Shown: positions 1 to 10,799, counted from the first letter of the stretch. The stretch is 64,000 nt of DNA from Mesostigma viride (GCA_009746045.1 RPFO01000027.1:3229609-3293608), one strand, 5' to 3'. Translations and numbers: made by a program. The notes: generated by a model from the letters alone, not told the origin.

Positions 1-156
1 GAACAGTAGGCCTGTCAGCCGGGGGTAACCTGGACAGGTCCTTAGATAGTACCCCAGATAAGAATTTTTGCCTGCCTGTTTTTATAACCTCTGTAGGAGC
101 TGAATCTTCCCTACCACTACGTGTGCGTCCTCTTATGTTCTTGAATGGTGGTTTAA

Positions 157-1437
157 TTAACCGTCCCTCACACTGTTGTAGACCTTTTCCTGCATGCTGA
201 TGAACTCTTGAATGTCTCTGTGTTGGTAGATAGCGGTGCGGCTAGCTCCTTTGTGAGCGAGGCCCTAGTTAGGCGTTTAGGACTAGTCCCTACCCCTCAC
301 ACCAAACCCGTCACTGTTCATTATGCTGATGGTCGCACCAGTCATTCCCCGGGTACGGTGTCCCTTCCCATGGTTATACAAGGACGTACTGTCAACCTGA
401 CGGCCACTATAGGCCCTATCACTACCGCTGATGTATTACTAGGATTAGATTGGCACCAGGATAATAAGATTACTATTAATTATGATACCATGGTCATATG
501 GTTTCCAGATAGCTCTTACTGGGTACCGGAACGTCATTATAGATTGGAAAATTTATCCTTGGTAGATATTACTCCTCCTACACCTGTTGATCCTCCTGTG
601 AGACCTATACCTGAAGTATTAATGTCCAATGATGAGTTGCGTTCTGAACTAAAGGAATATGGATATTTATTATGTATGTTCCTTCAGTTAGAAGTACAGG
701 AGATACCTATCCCTAATAATAGTGTGGATATAGATATAAACACAGTGGATACAATAGGAGTGGGATTTACTGAAAATGAAATAGTAAGATACATGGCTGT
801 GATAGATTCCTCAAAAGTTTTTGAAGAAAAGACTCCTTCTTATCCTCCTCCTCGTTCTGTTTTACACCGTGTAGTTATCAAAGACGGTGCAGTTCCTACG
901 CACTCTCCGATGTATAGAATGGGCCCTACCGAGTTAAAGGAACTAAAACAGATTTTAGTGTCATTATTAGAAGCAGGATTAATAGAGCCTAGTAACTCTC
1001 CCTACTCAGCTGGTGTCCTGTTAGTTCCTAAGCCAAATGGCAAGTTTCGCCTAGTTACTGATTATAGGAAGTTGAATGATATTACTGTGAAGTCTAAATA
1101 CCCTCTCCCTCGTATTGATGATATATTTAATAAGGTTAAAGGTTCCACTTGTTTCACAGTACTGGATTGTGCGGATGGTTTTTGGCAGTTGCGGATAGCT
1201 CCTGAGGATTGCCATAAAACCGCCTTTGCTACCCCTTTTGGTCATTACCAGTTTAGAGTAGCGGCTATGGGACTCTGTAACTCGCCTGCCTCTTTTCAAA
1301 TGTTAATGAATGAAGTGCTTAGACCTGTTATGGGAAATTCTCACCTTCCTCAGGTGTCCTCTGATCTAAAGGATCCTTCCTTCTCCTCTGTTTCTTTATC
1401 TGAGCATGACCGTTCTTGTGCTCAAGCGTACTTAGAT
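157..1437 (+). pseudogene. pol: gypsy pol, first part: aspartic protease and N-terminal half of RT
   Basis: Frame open from 157, directly after an in-frame TAA. It would be part of a longer polyprotein, so no own start is assigned. The retropepsin motif LVDSGA lies about residue 23 of the open frame and cleaves the polyprotein in gypsy elements. An acidic linker follows, then RT: the KPNGKFRLVTDYRKLN region and motif A (TVLDCADGFWQL, near nt 1160). The frame ends at the catalytic YLDD box because a LINE copy is inserted after its third codon. The reading continues at 2026 once the insert and one duplicated target are set aside. Gag is not visible in the preceding 156 bases. Confidence 0.9.
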
Positions 1438-2024
1438 TAATTAATTAATTAATAGACACGTGACTGCGTCACGTGAGCATAAGTCCTCAGTGGGAGGGGA
1501 ACATGGGATGGAATGGATGGTATAAGCTATCTAGGTCCTAGTTACAGGGGTGTGGGCACCGCGGCCCGAATCGCTATGAATGCCATACTTGGTCACACGC
1601 GGAGCCCCCACAGGCTTGGGGGTGGTCTCCTTCATCACTACTTGCCATCTATCCTTGCGCACCATCTGCCTCCATATTACAGACAAACCAGGAGGCTGCC
1701 CGGGGGTGAGCCCGTCACGTCTAGTGTAGCACATGTCCATGCCGAGTCTATCACGAAAAGTCCACGGGTGGCGGCCCTGCCGCGCGCGGCCGGGGGCACG
1801 CCAGGTGAGGACATATCGCCCAGGCTGGGCGGGCGTGGTGCCAGCTAGTCTATCTGATGTATCTACCTGATCTGTGCGGGCCAGGTGCCCGGCTAGGCCC
1901 AGGCGCCTGTGCCTAATAATGTGGGAAACATAGGGCAAATCAGCGTACAAATCCTCATTACTAATGTGCAAACCAAAGGGGATGTTAAGGGCCTTGCGCA
2001 GCATCTTGGTGACGGCGCCGTCGA
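1438..2024 (-). mobile_element. 5'-truncated RTE-like LINE inserted in gypsy RT
   Basis: A 587-bp insert almost identical to 18450-19036 (I noted one substitution plus tail-length difference). The 3' end, on the left in this orientation, carries a TTAA-type microsatellite tail. The 5' end is truncated. It is flanked by a 10-bp target-site duplication GTACTTAGAT at 1428-1437 and 2025-2034. It encodes only the C-terminal ~157 residues of the LINE protein on the minus strand. The near identity to the second copy implies recent activity of this family. Confidence 0.95.
1457..1475. other. Hairpin beside LINE 3' tail
   Basis: CACGTGAC, a 3-base loop, then GTCACGTG: a perfect 8-bp stem 3-4 bases from the microsatellite tail. 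It recurs at 18468-18486 and, altered, in the copies near 17470, 11080 and 36378. Its fixed position suggests a 3'-end structure recognised by the LINE RT (inference). Confidence 0.7.
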
Positions 2025-2025
2025 G

Positions 2026-3066
2026 TACTTAGATGATATCCTTATTTACTCTCCTGATTTTGAAACGCACCTACGTGATTTAAAGAAAGTATTAGAAATA
2101 ATGGCTGAAAATTCTTTGTGGGCGCGCCGTGCTAAAGTTCGTTCGGGTAGGAGTGTCCCATTTTTAGGGCACGTTCTGTCAGATGCCGGGGTCGCTACCG
2201 ACCCGGATAAAACTAAGTCAATTCAGGAATGGCCTACCCCTACCGACGTTAAAGGTGTACGTAGTTTTCTAGGAATTGCTTCTTACTATAGGCGTTTTAT
2301 CCCGCGTTTCGCAACTATAGCAGCCCCTATTAATCATTTATTAAAGAAGGATATCCCCTTTGTTTGGAGTAGTGAATGTCAGTCGGCTTTTCAGTGCCTA
2401 AAATCCCTACTCCTTTCCCCTCCTGTACTCATCCTACCGGATACTACTAAACCCTTTGTTGTGGCTACAGATGCTAGTAAGGTAGCTATAGGTGGCGTCC
2501 TTCTCCAGGATCAGGGTCAGGGCTTACAACCAATTGAGTATATCTCTAGGACAATGCTCCCTGCGGAGCGTAACTATCCCGTACACCAGCAGGAACTCTT
2601 AGCTGTGGTGTATTGTTGCCACGCGTGGCAGCACTTTCTTAAAGGTGCTCAATTTGATGTCTGCTTGAATGAACCCTGTGAACTAGATCCTTATAGATTA
2701 GTTATCCAAACGGATCACCGTCCCCTTACCCATCTTCTCTCCCAACCCAACCTTACCCCTCGGCAAGCGCGCTGGATGGAATTTTTAGCACAGTTTTCCC
2801 CTTTTAAACTTCAGTATGTCAAGGGTGTAGATAACATAGTACCAGATGCACTCTCTCGTCGTGCAGACTACTCCTTTTTCGAGGACCTTGATGTTCTCAA
2901 TACTACTCTAGTTCCTACTACTATGGGTGTAACCCCTTATGGTGAACTACCTGATGATGAATCCTACGCCTACCTCTTTCATACAGCTGTTCGCATGCCT
3001 GATCTCCTTTCTCACGTAGGACTCTCTCTCCCGTGTGAGGCCCTTCCCGTGGCCTCGGTGGGGGGG
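2026..3066 (+). pseudogene. pol: gypsy pol, second part: RT C-terminus and RNase H
   Basis: Resumes inside the YLDD catalytic motif (YLDDILIYSP) and runs through the RT thumb (SFLGIASYYRRFIPRF) into RNase H. RNase H landmarks are visible: FVVATDAS (first Asp), the HQQELLAVVYC segment (Glu), IQTDHRPLTHLL (Asp) and NIVPDALSR (last Asp). The domain would remove RNA from the RNA/DNA hybrid during reverse transcription. A run of seven G at 3060-3066 moves the reading into the integrase frame. In the current frame it stops at 3105. The frame change could be a mutation, an assembly error or programmed slippage. Confidence 0.9.
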
Positions 3067-4742
3067 AGGGGAAAAATAAAATTTCTATACCGCTTAGCCA
3101 TATAGCGACTAGGTCAGGAAAGTCTTATGAAAACGTAGTCCCTCTAGGACCTCCCCTTCTCTTTGGCAAGGCGGTAGGAGATCTCTTTAAACCTGTTCTG
3201 GATACCTCTGTAGCGATGCCTACCTCTGATCTTGAACGCCTTATTAGTAGATTTACGGCCACTGAGCCGGAAGCATTAGCTGCCATTGCTGCACATCCCC
3301 AACAATTAGGCAAGCATCCTTGTAAATTTGTAGGTGGGTTTTTATATGTGCAGGTAGCAGATTCTCCCCCTCAATGGCGCCTGTATGTCCCTCCTATCTG
3401 TCGCTCCTCCTTGCTCTTTGAGTTGCATGACTTAGCTGCTCATCAGGGTGGTAAACGGGTACGGGACTTAGTAGCCCGCTCTTATTACTGGCCTTCCCTT
3501 TATAAGGATGTAGATGAGTATGTTAGAACTTGTCAATCTTGCCAGGAGATGAAACCCAATAACGTAGGACAGATAGCAGAACCTAGGACCTTGCCTGACC
3601 CCATCATGCCGTGGGATTCTATCATGATGAATTTTGTAGGACCTTTTAGAAAGAATGATAGAGGCAATGCCCAAATCCTTGTGTTCATAGATCGTTTTAC
3701 GCGTATGTGCCATCTTGTGCCGTGTCCTTTAGAACTCACAGCACGTGATTGCGCACGCCTATACCTCAATAATGTATACAGATATCATGGTTTGAGTAGG
3801 CAGTTTATTAGTGATAAGGATAAGTTATTTACCTCAGATTTTTGGCAGCAGTTTTTCGCTGCCATCGGTACCAAGGTTACCTACGGTACTGCCTATCACT
3901 CCTCCTCCTCTCATTTAGTGGAGCGTCTTAATAGGGTAGTAGAAGAAGCGCTTAGACACTATGTTAATGGCTCGGGTAGTGATTGGGAGGATTATTTATG
4001 TTTGGTAGAGTTCTCCCTCAACAATTGTCCCCAAGCTGCGCATGGATATACGCCCTTCTTCTTAGATACTGGTAGACAGCCTCTTACTCCTACCTCTCTC
4101 TTAGCTAGTCCTCTACGGGACAAGGATGATGTGTCCCGAGATACGGTAGAAGGTGTACAGTCCTTACTAGATAGAATGAAAACTGCTCATGACCACGCGA
4201 TCGCAGGGTACCAAAAAGCTCAGTCTAAGTACCTTGCTAGGTTGCGTGCCTCCTTAGATAGAAGAGCACCTGAGATAGAAATAGGAGATCTAGTATTAGT
4301 AGAAGGCCCCCGTGTTGGCCGTTTTGCTCATAAGTTTGAAGCAGAACTTAAGGTCAAACTTAGGCCCGCCTTCTTAGGACCCTTCCGTGTTTTGTCTAGA
4401 GTAGGAAATTTCCTATATAAAGTCGATATCCCTACCTCTTGGCAGACACATTCAAACACCTTCCATAGGAGCCAGCTAAAACTGTACCACCCTAGTACGT
4501 TCGCTGGTAGAGAGCTAGCGCCTGCCCCTTTAGAGCATAACCCTGACACTGGGGAAGTAGAAGACGAAGTAGAAAGCATCGTGGCCCATAGAGATGTCAA
4601 AAAGGGCCGCGGTACCCAGCGTCAGTACAAAGTGAAGTGGATGTATGCTCGCAGTGAAGTAGATAAGGTCTGGTATACGGAAAGCGAGCTAGATGGGTGT
4701 AGTCGCTTGCTGCAGGAATATAAAACCCTGCACAAGCTTTAG
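3067..4742 (+). CDS. pol: gypsy integrase with chromodomain
   Basis: Open from just after the G run, continuing pol; from the internal Met at 3216 it gives 508 residues. Numbered from that Met: zinc-binding H71, H76, C106, C109 (HHCC), then the RNase-H-fold integrase core. The first catalytic position, usually Asp in an M-D-F context, is Asn139 (AAT at 3630-3632). The second (D200, FISDKD) and third (E236, VERLNR) are present. Residues about 450-505 form a chromodomain (YKVKW, then VWYTESELDG), which in chromoviruses directs integration to particular histone marks. The Asn change predicts loss of strand transfer. Ends 75 bases before the next ORF. Confidence 0.9.
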
Positions 4743-4817
4743 CAGTAGACCTTCTCCTCTCTTATATTATGCCTGCTGTCGACGGGTGGTTGGTTGTCCC
4801 CCCCCTCCGCAGCCGTC

Positions 4818-7130
4818 ATGTCAGAGCCTACCCCTCCGGCTGAGAGTTCGCTGCCGTCCCCGCCCCTACCGGACCCTGAGCTGTATTTCGAGGCCCTTCC
4901 GGGCCGCTGGGTGTCGCGATCAAGTTACCCGGGTGGCGTTGCGCAGCCGGCCCTTCAGGCCCAACATGCGGGCTTAGTCAGGGCGGCCCTCTTCGGGGTC
5001 ACGTGGTATGGTCCTTCCCCTGATGAGCCGCACCAGCTTGTCCTGCACGGGTTCGACGATGCCGGACACTGTTTGTTGGGGTGTGGTTCCAGCTGTCCCG
5101 CCCTGGGACAGATAGATGCGGTTCTCCGGTGCTGCCGTGTGTTCTCCTACCTCTCTACCCCTGTGGGCCGTACCTGCCTACGGGAGGTGTTCCCTTGGCT
5201 TCCGGCTGAGGGCGATGCTGAGGTAGATGAGAACCCCTGTGACCTTTTACGGGCCGTAGAATTCATGGAGATAGCTGATCAGTCGGCGGAACTAGCGGTT
5301 AGTGGTCCTGCCCCTTCGGGCGCCCCAGCCGAGGTACATTATACGCCAGATTATTCTGCCTCGAGCGCTGCGTCCGCCTCCTCGGCGTCTGTTCCTCCCT
5401 CTCCGGTCCCGTCGTCCCCTCGGTCGACCCGGGATGTTGCAGTAGAGCCTACCCCTTCGGGTTTGCCTGATCCTCTTTCGGCGACGGTCTCGGCTATGCA
5501 GGCTCAGATCCAGTCCCTGACCACGGCGTTCGGGGCCTTCCTGGCGGCCCAAGCGCAGACTCCGGCCACGCCAGGTGGGGTGTCTGTGGTGTCCGCGCCC
5601 CCTACCCCTTTGGTTGCTTCGGCACCTGTGGTTTCGCCGGCGCCCCCTACCCCTTCGGTTGCTGTGGCTTCGACACCTCCGGTTGCCTCCGTGCCTGCGG
5701 CCAACGTTCCCGCGCCTCGGCGCGAGTCTTCAGCCCCTTCGGCTGTGCCCGCCGTCGCCCCCTCTGGGCCGTCCGCCGCGCCCTCACAGCCAGTTCGTGG
5801 TTTCTTCAGCGACACGGGCGACCATCCCAGGCTTTGGGAGGGTGGTCCCCCGCAGAGGATCCCGGTTCCCGACTGGAGCTTGGATGGTAACCAATCTTAT
5901 GCCGGGCTGCCTGTCCCTACGGGCCCTATCTTCAATATGTGGCCTGAGGGTGCACCGGCAACGGAGACCGGCGCGCCTGCGCCGATGGCGGGTCCGTCAC
6001 GGCCCTCTCTGGCTTCGGGTCCGGCGCGACCTCCTGTTTTACCAGTGCCCCCTGCGTCGGTGTCGGCTCCTGCCCCTGCGTCGGCCCCTGCTTCGGTCCC
6101 TGCTCCTTCGGCCTCGCGGTCATTGGCCGCGGTTGTTCGGTCCACCGGTCAGGATCCTCGCGTCACCCGCGCTGCCGATTCCCTCCGGGAGTTGTCCCAG
6201 GGTGATCGGGACAGGGCCCCTTCTGTGGTGCATGCGACGCCGGAGTCGCGCGACACGCCCATTCCTGGGTATGGTATGTCCGCACTCGCCTGCCGACAGT
6301 GTGACCTGCCGCGCGCCTCTGCTGAGCTTGCCATCTCCCCCATGTCCTACGGGTTCTCCCAGGTGTGTCGGGCGCCTCGGGATCGTGGCCTACCCATTGA
6401 GACTGATCGGCCTCCCTTCGACATGGTTATTTTAGCTGATCCGGTGTTCGAGGGTGAGATCCTGGTCCGGCGCGTTCTGTATCGCTGGGCTAGGCGCCAT
6501 AACGACTTGGACACCTACGGTGGGTTCCAGTGGGCTTACCCTCCGCCTCTGAGCATTATGGCTTCGGATGCCCTTACGGTAGAGTTTCCGGCGGTACAGG
6601 GTGCTGCGTACAACACGGTCCTCCAGCCTATCCTCGAGTGGGATGCCCGTCGTCCGGCACCCATCCCGGGCCAGGGTCTAGACTCCCGTTGCCACCCTCC
6701 TCCTCGGGCCAGCGACTACCTGGAGACATTCGGGTCGCGCCAGTGTGCTCGTCGGTGGCGCTCCCGAGAGGTTCGGCACATCCGGATGTGGCCGTCCAAC
6801 GTGGAGCCCTTGGTGGACCTGTTTTTCCCGACGGGTTTGCGCCCTCGGATCCGGTACCATCGTCTCCTCCTGCGGGCCCTCTGTTTGATCGCGGTAGAGC
6901 CTTTCCTTCGCCTCTTTGCCTGTGGCTTCCTGGACTGGGCCCGTGGCCAGGTCGTTCTTACGCAGCATAGGTATTACTGGGCCTTTCTGGGCCTTTTTCC
7001 TGACGGTGTGTGGGCCGATGTTTTCCTCACTGTAGATAGGCATGACAATGTCGAGGATGTGGCCCACTACCAGGCCTACCTGGATGTCCTGCTGGCCTCC
7101 CGTGGTACCTACCAGACGGATGGCCATTAG
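4818..7130 (+). CDS. Additional 770-aa ORF downstream of gypsy pol, unknown function
   Basis: Lies between the pol stop and the 3' non-coding region of the same element and on the same strand. The ATG at 4818 is the first Met of the frame. Residues about 1-150 look globular with several Cys; about 150-460 are low-complexity Ala/Pro/Ser with a short helical stretch (MQAQIQSLTTAFGAFLAAQ); about 470-770 are again globular and aromatic-rich (WARRHNDLDTYGGFQWAYP, RYHRLLLRALCL). No signal peptide, no convincing membrane anchor and no CCHC knuckle, so an envelope or ordinary Gag is not supported. The long frame in GC-rich sequence and its intactness suggest a translated product. I do not recognise the family. 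Confidence 0.72.
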   Translation: MSEPTPPAESSLPSPPLPDPELYFEALPGRWVSRSSYPGGVAQPALQAQHAGLVRAALFGVTWYGPSPDEPHQLVLHGFDDAGHCLLGCGSSCPALGQIDAVLRCCRVFSYLSTPVGRTCLREVFPWLPAEGDAEVDENPCDLLRAVEFMEIADQSAELAVSGPAPSGAPAEVHYTPDYSASSAASASSASVPPSPVPSSPRSTRDVAVEPTPSGLPDPLSATVSAMQAQIQSLTTAFGAFLAAQAQTPATPGGVSVVSAPPTPLVASAPVVSPAPPTPSVAVASTPPVASVPAANVPAPRRESSAPSAVPAVAPSGPSAAPSQPVRGFFSDTGDHPRLWEGGPPQRIPVPDWSLDGNQSYAGLPVPTGPIFNMWPEGAPATETGAPAPMAGPSRPSLASGPARPPVLPVPPASVSAPAPASAPASVPAPSASRSLAAVVRSTGQDPRVTRAADSLRELSQGDRDRAPSVVHATPESRDTPIPGYGMSALACRQCDLPRASAELAISPMSYGFSQVCRAPRDRGLPIETDRPPFDMVILADPVFEGEILVRRVLYRWARRHNDLDTYGGFQWAYPPPLSIMASDALTVEFPAVQGAAYNTVLQPILEWDARRPAPIPGQGLDSRCHPPPRASDYLETFGSRQCARRWRSREVRHIRMWPSNVEPLVDLFFPTGLRPRIRYHRLLLRALCLIAVEPFLRLFACGFLDWARGQVVLTQHRYYWAFLGLFPDGVWADVFLTVDRHDNVEDVAHYQAYLDVLLASRGTYQTDGH

Positions 7131-7920
7131 ATAGAGGGCCTTAGGCCCGACCTGAGGGTGTTGTCCCTCCGGTATGTAGAGTCGCCCTCATATTCTGGCC
7201 AGTTGGTTGACGTTCTTGGTCCTTGACGCCGATGTGTTTACTCTGTGTGTCCTGCCCAGTGCCGTTCCCCCCCGGCCAGGACTCCGTTCCAGGCAGTTAG
7301 GGGAACCTCCCACCAGGCTTGGTGCTGGCTAACCCTACACCACCCGGCGTGGTGGTGGAGACCGTGTGAACTATTGGTGTTTTGTATCTGGGATGGTCTA
7401 TCGATTGTGTTGGTGTGTGTTGGGTGCATTAGGTTTTTCCTACCCCTTCGTTTCCTCCCAGTGCGTAGGGAGAGGGCTCCCTACCTTTGTGGGGGGGGAG
7501 GTGTTACGTCGCGTAACAATTCGTTGTAGTTACGGACGTAAATTAGGTCTTTTGCCTCAGTTGTCCCTAGGTTTACGTTTAGGCTCCTACCGGGACATTA
7601 TTGTCTTCGTAACAGTACTGTGGTACATTGGGTGCCGTTGGGCGCCGCGCCGCGTACTTTACTAGTGGTCCTGATCCTTTGGTAGAATGTAGTGGACCAG
7701 CGTGCATCAGTAGATGTAGTGGACCAGCGTGCATCTGTAGGCGAGGGCCATGTCGGCCCGAGCGTGTTGGACCGTTGGTGACCATTTATGCGTGTTCTAC
7801 CCCTTGTGTGTGCACTCGGCGTGTGTTAAATGAATTAACACATATAGGCTTGGGTCACGGCAGTGTAGTTGTGTTTCCTTCCTCTTTTCCTGGAGTAAAC
7901 GGGTTTTGGTAAATGGTTGT

Positions 7921-8112
7921 ATGGCGTATTATAGTAACACTTACGTTAATGCATTGAGATCAGCTCCGTCACGTTCGTCTTTCGCCAGAGGTTTGAGTAG
8001 AGGAGGCCTGACCAGTATAGGTAGTATTAGGCCCATTAGAGGTAGAGGCGGAGGTAGATACCCGCGGCGTAACAACAGGGTTGGCTGGCCCCATCCCCCT
8101 TCCTGTGACTAA
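7921..8112 (+). CDS. Possible 63-aa Arg/Gly-rich peptide
   Basis: An ATG frame of 63 residues ending at 8112, inside the gypsy 3' region. The middle is strongly basic with RG/RGG-like runs (RGLSRGG, RGRGGGRYPRR), the kind of composition seen in nucleic-acid-binding tails. No family recognised. Short ORFs arise by chance, and the only positive evidence is composition and location on the sense strand of the element. Confidence 0.3.
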   Translation: MAYYSNTYVNALRSAPSRSSFARGLSRGGLTSIGSIRPIRGRGGGRYPRRNNRVGWPHPPSCD

Positions 8113-8972
8113 CCCATGACTGTCCTGTGACCACGCCGTTGGCAGAATGTTGGCAGTATGCCTGCTGATTGCATCCAGTTAATCAGTGGCAGATTTGGGA
8201 ACGAGTTTGTCTGCTGGTGGTATCCAGTTCACCATGCAGAGACAGTACCTCTGTTTGGCCAGTGCCTTCTGGTTGTTTCCAGTTAACCCGAGGCGGCCAG
8301 ATGAATGAATACGCTTACGTATGGCTGGTTGTCTCCAGTTTAGCAGCTGTTGAGTAATTGGACCATGGCTCTGCATGATCAATGATGTGCTGAATTTCCT
8401 TGGTCTAAGGTGTCACTCACTCTTGGCACTGAGTGATGCATTGAGCCTTGATGATGGTCGCGGTCTTGGGTGACCTGAGTCGTTCCATGCAAGATCGTTG
8501 GTTGCTCTCACCATTCCAGTTGAGAGAGACTGATGCGTGTGCCTTCATTCATTTAGGGCCACTTGTTTGTGGGTTGAGATGTGGCCGCAGGCTTTCCCTC
8601 ACCCTAGCCCCCTGCGTCTTGTCTTAGAGGGGAGGAGATCTATGAGGTCTATGGCAGATGGACATCACTATTTGCCTATGAAACTGATTGGGATTTTCAG
8701 TTTCTTCTTTTGTTACCTCATAGATCCCATTCTGTCCTGGTGACCTGTGCCCAGTTCATGGCAGATTTGCTGTGGTCACCTGACTGAGGGCCTTAAGGAC
8801 ATTTCTGTCTTTCAGTTCTGGGCCTCTGGTCTACATTAAAGCTGTGGTCAGCGTGCTTTGGTCAGCAAGTTCTGCTTCCAGTGGTTGACATGATTCCAGA
8901 GACGTCTTCCTGCTGCAGTTTTCCTTCTTGGAGCCGATCCAGTGTTTGACCTGCAATCCAGAATGTGGACCT

Positions 8973-9071
8973 CGGATGGAGAATCTGGAGTGGCCAGATT
9001 TGCATGGGATGGAAAATCTGGAGTGGCCAGATTTGGATGGGTTGGAGAATCTGCGGTGGCCAGATTTTGGA
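8973..9071 (+). repeat. Three tandem copies of a 33-bp unit
   Basis: Units start at 8973, 9006 and 9039. Because 33 is a multiple of three, the frame 8928-9215 reads an 11-residue repeat (MENLEWPDLHG and variants). Whether it is translated is unknown. Confidence 0.85.
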
Positions 9072-9976
9072 GATCAGTTTTTACTACGTGCTTGCACTGA
9101 TCCAGTTGTGGGAGACCTTGTCTTGGACGCGTGGACTTGGTGCAGTCTACCTACTTTCTATGGATCCAGTTTGGGATGTGCAGATATGGCACAGTCTTTG
9201 TTGCTAGTGGGATAGGCAGAGAGAATCTGTTATGATGCTTACTGTGATGGGCATGGCGGATTCCATGAGTGAGCCCTCTCAACACTGTGGTTCCTTATTC
9301 TCTGCTTATGTGTCTTTTGAGGCCATACTTGCCTTTCTTTAGAAGACACTTCCTATACCAGCATATCCAGTTCCAGTTGTTTTTCCAATTCCAGATCTGC
9401 TTCCAGTTGCTATTTCCAGTTCCAAGTTCCAGTTCCAGTCCTGTTTCAAGACTTTTTCAGTCTTCAGCTTTAAGGCGGCTGTTCCTTTCACCTGCCTTGT
9501 TTGATACCAGTTGTGATGACGTTGTACTTGGATAGTACTAGGGTCTTTTCTCTGTCATGAGTTGCAGGATGAGCCCAGTACCAGTTCGTCTTTTCTCTGG
9601 CTGGAGTCCCAGGAGAAGACAGTAGTTGATTTAGAGTTTTGGGTTTTATTTTATGTTATTTCTGTGTTTTTGAGTTTTGTGGTAGTGTGACAACTTCCTC
9701 CCCAGATAGGTTGTGTGTTATGTGTTCAGGCTGTGAGTCTTGCCCATGAACTCAGTTCCCAAGAGGGTTGATGACGCCTTTGTGGTCGAGACTTAAGGCC
9801 TGGAGGGATAACTGGGTCGTGCGGCCAGCCTGTGCTTTGCAGACCTTTTCCTTTGTCCATAGACTCAGATCCTTGCAGGGTCCATGATGCCGTGTTGGCG
9901 GAGACTTGCTGAGGCCTGTGGGGATGTTGGCAGTCATGCGACTGGTCTGTTTGGCAGAGCTGGTAGCTCTGTTCTT

Positions 9977-9987
9977 GGGGGGGGGAA
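9977..9987 (+). other. Polypurine tract
   Basis: Nine G followed by AA, ending exactly where the LTR begins with TGTAACAG. This is the expected primer site for plus-strand DNA synthesis in LTR retrotransposons. Confidence 0.88.
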
Positions 9988-10721
9988 TGTAACAGTATTT
10001 TCTGACAGTGTGTATACTGTTACATCCAAGTGGACGTGAACTTGGAGTTCAACGTTCAGTGTAAATGGCTGAGTCTTTTGTACGGCCAAAGTGTAATGAT
10101 TCCTGTCCTGACTTGACTTTTTGGGACTTATATGCGGAGTGCCCTTTTGATGGTGCTTTGTGTTGGGCCCTGGACGGTACGGGACAGTACCTTGGAATCT
10201 ATGTGTTATCTGACTGATGTCAGTTAGTATCTTTCGTAAGTTAGGGGTGTAAAGCATATATAGAGAGAACCTTACCGGTTCATCTGTGTTCTGATTGGCT
10301 GAGACCTGTAGGATTGCGTTGGACTCCTCTGTGTCGGCGGGGACATAAGCTTTGCCTGTTTGTCACCATAGCCATCACGCGGAAACCCCCAATTATGTGA
10401 AGTTATTTCTAATAACCAAACATGCTCACTTCAGGCCCTGTTATTGGACAGCCATATCCGATAGACAGGAAGTCTTGTGTCTGTACGAACAAGCAGAGAG
10501 ACGCCCGACCAAAAGGGGACCACCGCTCTCTATCGCGTAAGTACCGGTCGTCTCGTAGGAATGGCCTCTAGACGGGAAACGACCACCCTCTACGATTCCT
10601 GGAGAGTGCTAGGAATCTCCCCTGTCTCTTGGGGTTTGATAAGTCCGTTCTGTCTTCAATGACAGGAGGTAAAAGATCTGTGCATTTAGTGGAGCAGAGG
10701 CCACCATTTTATTCTGTTACA
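9988..10721 (+). repeat. 3' LTR of gypsy element
   Basis: 734 bp with inverted termini TGTAACAG and CTGTTACA, directly after the polypurine tract. The first five bases downstream, AGGAT, would be the target duplication, but its partner is outside the window. The 5' LTR is not visible, so LTR divergence and age cannot be measured here. Confidence 0.9.
10255..10263 (+). promoter_or_regulatory. TATA-like box in LTR
   Basis: CATATATAG near the middle of the LTR, where a U3 promoter is expected. Supported by position and motif only. Confidence 0.4.
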
Positions 10722-10799
10722 AGGATTGGTGGTAGGTTAGGCCTGCATGTTTCCTGAATTTGAGTATGTGAGGGGAGTGTGCTGACCAATCAGAATCAG

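Larger units (their letters stand above)
7131..9976. other. Long 3' internal region of gypsy element, mostly non-coding
   Basis: About 2.85 kb between the extra ORF and the polypurine tract. No domain recognised. It contains a direct repeat near 7690-7740, a possible small basic ORF (7921-8112), recurrent short TCCAGTT phrases and a 33-bp triplicate. Such an extended 3' region is unusual for a chromovirus. Confidence 0.7.
1..10721 (+). mobile_element. Ty3/gypsy chromovirus LTR retrotransposon, 5' end outside window
   Basis: Seen in order: retropepsin, reverse transcriptase, RNase H, integrase and a C-terminal chromodomain, then an extra 770-aa ORF, about 2.85 kb of largely non-coding sequence, a purine-rich tract and a 734-bp 3' LTR (TGTAACAG...CTGTTACA). 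The PR-RT-RH-IN order and the chromodomain place it with Ty3/gypsy chromoviruses. The 5' LTR and most of gag lie left of the window. Breaks: a 587-bp LINE insertion at 1438-2024, a frame change at a 7-G run (3060-3066), and Asn replacing the first integrase Asp. Probably young but unable to move on its own as read here. Confidence 0.93.

Noticed and set aside
4818-7130. Envelope gene of a gypsy retrovirus
   Set aside because: No signal peptide, furin-like site or convincing membrane anchor; composition is Pro/Ala/Ser-rich.
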